DNA from: Paulownia fortunei
Lineage: Eukaryota > Streptophyta > Magnoliopsida > Lamiales > Paulowniaceae
Reading direction: 5' to 3'
Assembly: GCA_019321725.1 (NCBI GenBank)
Contig: CM033105.1
Location: forward strand, 10,925,632-10,989,631
DNA: 64,000 nt
In this document: piece by piece, positions 57,098-64,000 of the stretch
Layout of the letters: the number at the start of each line of letters is the position of its first letter
Position numbering within the stretch: position 1 is the stretch's first letter
Program-made: the position numbers and the translations under genes
The notes under the pieces: model-generated
Told to the model about the DNA's origin: nothing
Database searches by the model: none
What the model saw: only the letters and a program-made list of their open reading frames with translations

Positions 57098-59736
57098 TTG
57101 GATTCGCACGATCCTGAATGTGTAATGCAACAAGAAATATCTATTTTAGTACTCTTGCCAACTTTAATTTAATTAGCCAAGTTATTATGTTGTAACATAT
57201 GCTAATTAAGTTAAAATATAGTGTCAAAAATAAAAATCGACTCAAGAATTTTTTACGTGCTTTGAATATAAATATTCCACATGCACAAGATCATACCCTA
57301 CAAATAACAATTCACTAATTCAAATTACAAAATAATTTTATGACTTATTCAAAATAAAGGCTCTCTATTTATAGTTGACATCGTTATTGTATAAATCTAG
57401 CTACATTGTCTAGTGAGATTCCCTTGACTTTGAATCTCAATTGTTGAACTTCTTTCAACAATAAATCACCTTGGATGAAGATTGATCCTTTCTCAAAGAT
57501 TTTCAAACAAATTTCCCAAATAATTGTGCATTTACCACGAAAAGCTCATCTTCTTCTGCAGAAGAGTTTGTTCAAATGAACTTCTCAAAGCTAAATATTG
57601 TGAATTACAGTAAAGCCAAAGTTTAATCACCTTATTTTGCTTTAAGACTCTTTTACATAACATCCTTGAAACCCTAAAACTCATTTACAAATCTTATAGA
57701 TCTTCTCGAAGATTCTTGCCTTATCAACATGATATTCTCCTTATCTCCAATATTCCAAGAATGAAATTGTAAAATAATTTTGAATATTTCTATCCAAAAT
57801 CTCATTGATAATCTTTCATAATTATCATTATAGAATCTCCATGAAATCAAACAAAGTTGTTAAATAATAAATTATTTAAAATTGATAATTTACGAGTGTT
57901 GCAATAGCAAGTCAGCATTTTCAAAAATTCTAACACAGAATCCTTTGAATCAATCTTGTGGTTTCCATCAATACCAACCATGATCCTAACACAATAGAAA
58001 TTAAAAAGTTTTCAATAATTGAAATTAAAAACACATGCTATGTTAATTAAACATATCTGCAAACTCTTGCAATTTGACCAGTTATGCATTTTAATACATA
58101 GTGTTAGAAAGTTTCAAAAACTTTACTTGATTAGCTTTTGACTGAAGATGATGCATGAGATGGCTCAAATCATTGTTGCATTGCAATCATATCGCCAAGA
58201 ATAATTCCTAATCCCTCGGTGTATATTTGATTCGCTTCTAGGATGTCAAGTGATACTCCTTTACTTGTATCCATATCTTGAATGTCCGTGTGCGATTAAT
58301 CCTATAATAGTAGGAAATAACTCTATAATTCTCTCCTAGATTTGAAAGTATGGAATAAAATAAGACTTTGTGTATTTGGTGTATGGGATTTCATTCTTAA
58401 AACAAGAATTAAACTTGATAGAATAGGCAGACAAAATTGGGAATTGGCTAAGGAAGGGGGCGGACTTTGCAACCTTCAAGAACAATTCTTGGAGGAATTT
58501 TCGGAGAGCTTATTGTAGATTTCTGTTGCTGTTTTTACTCAAAGATCTGCTAAAAATTGCCAGCAATGTTCATACATTAAGCCCTCCTTTTGTTGCCCTT
58601 TAATCCCATTCTAAATGGGAATAGATTTCCGACCGTATCTCCAACTCCTTTCATATTTCAAACTCCTAGTGTGAGCACGTGTTTACACTTTATTCTATCA
58701 CACAATGGAAGTAAATCTTATTTAACTCCATGGTCTTACTACAAGCTCACCAAATTGGGATTAAATATTATTAGCTCTAATTTAATTTGTCTCACTGATT
58801 TAAATTCATCTCTTGAGGCTCATTTTAATTAATTAGTCCAATCAATTAATTATTTTATTTTAATTAATTTTTTTAATTTAATTAGATTCAATTAATTGAT
58901 AATTTTGAGCCCAATAATTAATCATTAAGTCATTTAATTCGATACTTGAATTATTTTTTAGAAAGAAATAAACTTTTGGCCAAGTTAGTGTGTATTCCTT
59001 AGGTCCACCATTAAGTTATTAGTGGGCTCACGACTCTTGTGACTTAATTGAATAATTGAATTATTTTTATTAATTAGTTCAATTAATTAATCCTCTTCCA
59101 ATTAGTTCATTATTTCCAAGAACCCTTAAATCAGTGGCAACATCTAGCAACAGACATGAAGACCTAGATATAAGTGAAGTAGAAATTATTTTAATTACTA
59201 TTCTAGTAGTACTCGATGAGGCAATTATATTGGCAACTTTTATACTCTTCTAATAAACAATCATATTCAATTTACACCCTTCATCTTAATTTTTTTATAT
59301 GATAAAGTTCTTAAATCATACATAGCTATAGGGCATGATTACGTATAAAATGACGATCATAGAATATAACTCTATGGCTACGGTCTTAAAGTCAAGGGTT
59401 TATTGAGAATGGACATTGATAAGTCTAATTAAGATTTGCGCATATGATGTAAGTGTTGGAGTAGTGCCCAACATGCCAATTACTTGTTGCTTCTATACTC
59501 TTAGTGTGAACAGTTTTATTCAAAATATATTAATTATATGACTCTTCTTTATCTTCAATTGCATTTAGTCCATTAAATAAAGTTCCTTTATCATACTTAG
59601 CTATGGAACATCATCGCATATATGGTGGCGCTCATGGAATATGCCTCTATGGCTTTGGTTTTAAACTTGCTTTGAGTCGAGAGTTCATCGAGACTGGGCA
59701 TTGATAAGGCTATCAAACTTGCGCACATAATACATG
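57098..59736. repeat. Degenerate copia LTR pieces, partly inverted
   Basis: 57098 begins 'tgttggattcgcacgatcc', a copia LTR edge. About 57975-59230 follows the solo-LTR layout of 22928-25021 in the same orientation, with eroded blocks such as 'gaaattaaaaagttttcaat', 'ttcgcttctaggatgtcaag', 'gggctcacgactcttgtgac' and 'gcaacatctagcaa'. About 59310-59460 and 59590-59730 read as the reverse complement of the 'atatgcgcaaccatg' module (24780-24900), as two copies. The borders between pieces could not be resolved. Confidence 0.5.
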
Positions 59737-61107
59737 TGTTGGGTTCACATAATCACGGAATAGCATACATAACAAAAATTTAAAAATTATCATCAATTGA
59801 AATAAAACATGCACAAATTGATTTAAACATGTAAAGCATATCCCAAATTCATTAACTTTATTCAGTTTGCCTTTCTGATTGCTCGCATAATAATTAAAGC
59901 AAGTGTTTCGCGAATTACATCTAGGGTTTGAAGGAATTTAAATTCCTAATCTTCCTCTTGAATCTTTCATAAGAATTCCCAAACATATTGCCAGAGTGCT
60001 CCAAGTGTATCCCCTATAATATTATCTACACTTCAAGCAAATCCACAAGCCTTGAACCCTTTATAGTGAATTTAATCTCTTTATATTCAATTAGGGAGTA
60101 CAATTTAATTCTAGAATCAATTTGTGATTAAAGAATTAAAATTGTATAGGAATGTATGGAACCATTCTTGATGGAAAGATTTTCTTGCAATTGAGGAAAA
60201 CATAGACACAAGAGAGAAAAAAGAGAGGAGGCTGATTTTTAGCTTCCAAAAGCTCGTACAAGTTCGACCCCTATGGTGTATATTTATACACCCTTGTGTT
60301 GCCTTAATCTAATTAGGAAACCTATTCCTTCCATATCTATCTTGTGTCTTTCTTTCTATCTAACCCATGGCCTTGGACTCTAATCAAATATTAAAGTCTA
60401 GTTAATCGATCTCCATTCTTTAATCAGGTCCAATTTAATTAATTAATCTTATCAATTAATTAGTTCACTCTATATGAACACCTAATCTAAACTAGGACTA
60501 ATTAAATATTCATATTATTTAATTAGATAAGTTAATTTAACTCCTTAAATTAATTTTAGCTCAAGTTAGTTACCCCATTAGTTAACTTAATCTAACATAT
60601 TGGATCACATACTATATTAGAAGTGGATTATCTCAATTTGTGTGACCCTCAACTTAGTGAATAAATTATTATTTTGAATAATTAATTCAATTAATTAATT
60701 TGCTTAAAATTAATTCCTTAATTCTAAAAACTCACAAAACATGGGAGACACCTAGTAGTGCATCATAAATACTTACGTTTGATAAATCGCAAGCAAACCT
60801 ATTTCAGTTATGATTTCTATGCAAATACGGTCCTTCCATCAAGTAATCTCCCGATGAAGTGTAGGGCATTGATTATTAGTTGAAACACAACTTTGAATAA
60901 TAATTATGATTCCATTTCATGACACATTGATCCTTTGATGAATTAATAGAAAACCCCACGACTAATATTCATTGGCTAAGTTCTTCAAGTTCAAGGACTA
61001 TGAAAATATAGGTTTTTCACTTATTTTACTAGATAGGTGATAGATCCTTTGTCGGCCACTCAAAATCTCCCTACACAAAGGCCATACCTTGGTGACCCCA
61101 AAACTGG
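59737..61107 (-). repeat. Copia LTR, truncated, same family
   Basis: Starts 'tgttgggttcacataatcac', with later matches such as 'gtgtgaccctcaactta' and 'acatgggagacacctagtag' to the solo LTR at 22928-25021. It stops at about 61107, where another LTR element has inserted, so the last third is missing. Confidence 0.65.
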
Positions 61108-62645
61108 TGATAACAAACCGCAAGTACACAACATCAACAAGCAATAAAAGAGTGAGTAAAGTATTGTATCCTTAGGAAGGGCATGTGTAAATACTAAATA
61201 TAGATTACCTAGTCTAATGATTATAGTGGTGATTAAATTAATATGTAACAACTACCAAATTTAACAAAAACAACTAAAACCCAATGAGATTGGCAGATTA
61301 AATTCAATACTAATGAGAGTCAAGGCATTGGTTAGCCATCTTATGTGGTTATGAATCAAGCTCAATTGTGATTAGGAATGATGTGGGTTATGTGACGGCG
61401 GGTCTTACTATTGTAATTGGTGCTTTCTCTTGAGTCGGACTAAATCTACCCCTAGTAGGCTATTGATGATATCTCTAGCTACGAGCATCCCACTTAGAGT
61501 GCATTGACCTTTGTGAGTTCCACTAGCTTTCGATTTTCACACCTATGATTACCACACGTGCCCATGCCTATATCTCTATAGGGGTTGGTTTGTGTCATGT
61601 ACTACCTGATCCATTGTTACAATCTCATCTCTCGGTCTTAATTGCAATAATTAAAATCAACTTGAAATTAATCAAATCTCAAAATTCATTAAAGACATAG
61701 TATATGCTCATCATAATAAAAATAACATTCCAATCACAAAATAAGCATCAATTCATAATTCCGTAAGGATGACTTTCCAAGTCTTGACAAAAAATGCTTT
61801 AGTTTATATTAAATTTAAGTAAGCACAAAGTGTTTCCCAACATCATGATTCTTACAAAATTTTCAAATACCAAGTAAAATAAAAGAAGAAATTAAAGTAA
61901 AAGTTTACAACTACTAAGTGATTTTTCACTTCTTCTTCAAAATCTTCAATGCCCAATGACGTTCCTCTACTTCTTGGCTTCAAATCCCAAGCTCTTTGAT
62001 AATGGGTGTGTGTGTTCTTGGTGTAGTGTATGAAGAAATATGGAGAAATATATGTTTTGGGTGGATAAAATATGTGAGAATTCAGGTGTAGAGTGTTGTG
62101 AGGTGTGTATTGTATGATGCAAAGTGTAATGTGTAGTGTGTATAGTATATATACAATAGTATCATATGGGTTATAATGTGTGAGTTGTATCTATTGTATA
62201 TATATCATGAAAGATGCCAAAATCAGCCTTTGGCTGCCACTTGTCACATAAAGAGGCTAGGGAATCATGTTTTATTAAAGTTCACTAGGGATGGGGTGCT
62301 AGAAATTGGGGACCTATACCTACCACTGTATTTTTCTTCTCTTGAACTGGGGATGGGCTCCATAAAATAGGACCTATCCCCACCGCTGTAGTTTTTCTTC
62401 TCTTGAATTGGGGATGGGCTCCAGAAATTAGGACCTATCCCCGCCGCTGTAGTTTTTCTTCTCTTGAATTGGGGATGGAGCGCCAGTAACTGGGATCCAT
62501 TCTCATTTCTTTTTTCTTTTGGCTCATTTTTTCCATTTTGCCCTACACACAAACATGAAAAGATGAGTGCACAAATCTATCAAATATGAAAAAAAATCAT
62601 AATTTGTGTTATTAAAAGTAAATATGTTGAATTATCAGCTTATCA
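61108..62645 (-). repeat. LTR (3' LTR) of an Athila/Tat-type element entering from the right edge
   Basis: On the - strand it starts TGATAAGCTG at 62645 and ends GTTATCA at 61108. Purine-rich 'caagtttggggttagt' (62646-62661, - strand) lies just upstream as PPT. The 'ctttgctcaaggataagcaa' hallmark precedes it. It has internal 61-bp repeats, and its central part is homologous to 13600-13700. Confidence 0.6.
62289..62510. repeat. Tandem repeat, about 3.5 units of 61 bp
   Basis: Units begin 'ggatggg' near 62289, 62351, 62412 and 62473. Each has 'gacctatccccaccgctgta' and 'tttttcttctcttgaattgg' blocks. It gives a repetitive frame on the - strand that I regard as incidental. Confidence 0.9.
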
Positions 62646-64000
62646 ACTAACCCCAAACTTGTCTTTTGCTTATCCTTGAGCAAAGTTATGAATCAAACTA
62701 AGCATAAGCTCATAATTGATCATGAATAACTCAACTTGATCAACCAATATAGTGTCAATAATCTACATTACATACAGGTCTAAACTTGTGTTTTATCAAT
62801 CTAGTCATGAATCTGAACGTGGGTGTGCAGTGTCAAATTCAAGCTTCATGCTTTCATTTTTAGTGAGAACTATACAACCAATAACTCTAATGATTTAAGA
62901 AAAGAGGTTTTAGGTATTCCATAGGCTTGCTTTCCATACACCTTCCCCACTAATGTAGACACAAGCGAACTTAGATCAATAGGACTTAAATATATTTGTA
63001 ACATAAGGCCTATATATTGGCTTACAAAGAAAGAGTAATAATAAACAATGTAAGAGAGCATAAAATGTTGCAAATATAATTTCACTCCCCTTCTTTCTTT
63101 TCAATTTCCCAGTTATCTTCCTCTTATATTCCTCTTTCCTTTAGGATTTATGCTTTTCTTTTCTTTACTTTTTCAACATTTTTTTGTTTTACTTCTTTTC
63201 GTTTCTACATTTTTTTTTTCATAACTCCCAAGGCTTTATTTTTTGTTCTTTTGCCTTCCCAACCCCCAAACTTGTTTCTTTTGATATTCATAGATTGTGA
63301 CGAATTCTATTCACATTACTCTTGCTCATGTACCCGAATGCATTTACTTCCATGCCCAAAACATTTTTATATGACACTAACACCAAATTGTGCACAATAT
63401 GTCATATTAAGCTCTCTATAGGGGCAATCAATAGTTTTTCGGGCTACAAGGGTTAGATATGGTGAGCTACATGAAACGAAGTCGAAAGATGGTCATTCAT
63501 ATGTATTGCACATACCATTATTTGAACAAGGCTTAAAGGGTGCCTAGTGAATCAAAATGTGATCATGGTAGGCTTGAAAGGCATAAACGATTCAAAGATG
63601 GCCTAAATTATTTTCAAGTTTACTATTTATCTAGGATTTCGCCTCAAAGGGTAATCAAACAAGTTGTAGAATACCATAAAATGACCAAAAAAACTTATTA
63701 GGAGCAAAATCCAACACCAATAGCACAAATTCACAAGATTTTGACAGAATGTACTCAATAAAAATTCGTCAATCATGATAGAGATTAAATACACACAAGA
63801 ATCATCATGTTACAAAACTAGCAATCTTTCTTTCCTCTAGACTCTAACAATATCAATTTTCATCATAGGCTATCGGTCATCAAGATAAATCATTCACTCT
63901 CAAACATGAACTTACTTAAGTTTGTCAATAAAACAATGCTTGCTCTCAGACTTTCATCCACACAACATGTAATTCACACACAATATGTAATTCACATTAA
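62646..64000 (-). mobile_element. 3' untranslated region of the same LTR element (runs off window)
   Basis: On the - strand it carries the hallmarks of plant Athila/Tat 3' regions: 'caagtttgggggttgg' (63258-63273) and 'ctttgctcaaggataagcaa' (62667-62686). Otherwise it is T/C-rich and non-coding. The coding part must lie beyond position 64000. Confidence 0.5.

Overview
The window reads as a gene-poor, repeat-rich stretch of a eudicot plant nuclear genome. It is AT-rich, has GT-AG introns, and carries a plant nucleoporin gene, a plant RanBP2-type zinc-finger gene and Ty1/copia, Ty3/gypsy (Tekay and Tat lineages), Mutator-like, TRIM and endogenous pararetrovirus sequences. The species cannot be fixed from the sequence. 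A run of exactly 100 N at 6290-6389 marks a scaffold join, so order across it is not secure.

Layout. 1-6289: part of a NUP205-like nucleoporin gene (three exons, + strand); its long intron hosts a 1.4-kb Mutator-like element and a G-quadruplex tract, and another inverted-repeat element lies upstream. 6390-10600: decayed pararetrovirus (Caulimoviridae) DNA on the - strand, with one segment present twice. 10600-13140: AT-rich, nothing recognised. 13140-18440: LTR-retrotransposon end sequences enclosing an intronless LOG-type (cytokinin-activating) pseudogene. 18450-32499: a broken Tekay (chromovirus) element on the + strand, interrupted by two solo LTRs with perfect target duplications and a truncated LTR. 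32500-39248: the 5' part of a copia element (- strand), cut inside reverse transcriptase by the Tekay 3' LTR. 40861-41689: the only gene that looks intact, a three-finger RanBP2-type zinc-finger protein (- strand, three exons, 136 aa).

43385-52629 is the most interesting part: a Tat-lineage gypsy element on the - strand, with two LTRs, PBS and PPT, in which gag runs directly into an intronless copy of a UBP16-type deubiquitinase that replaces most of gag-pol. Integrase, a 90-bp tandem repeat, and an antisense ORF split by a gag-PR-RT block follow. The captured protease has lost its catalytic cysteine. 52630-64000: a third Mutator-like element, unidentified broken reading frames, a TRIM element with 94-bp LTRs, degenerate copia LTR pieces (some inverted), and the 3' end of a further LTR element running off the right edge.

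Two host genes (UBP16-like and LOG-like) therefore appear as intronless copies inside separate LTR-retrotransposon contexts. Family assignments come from reading translated motifs; no database search was run.
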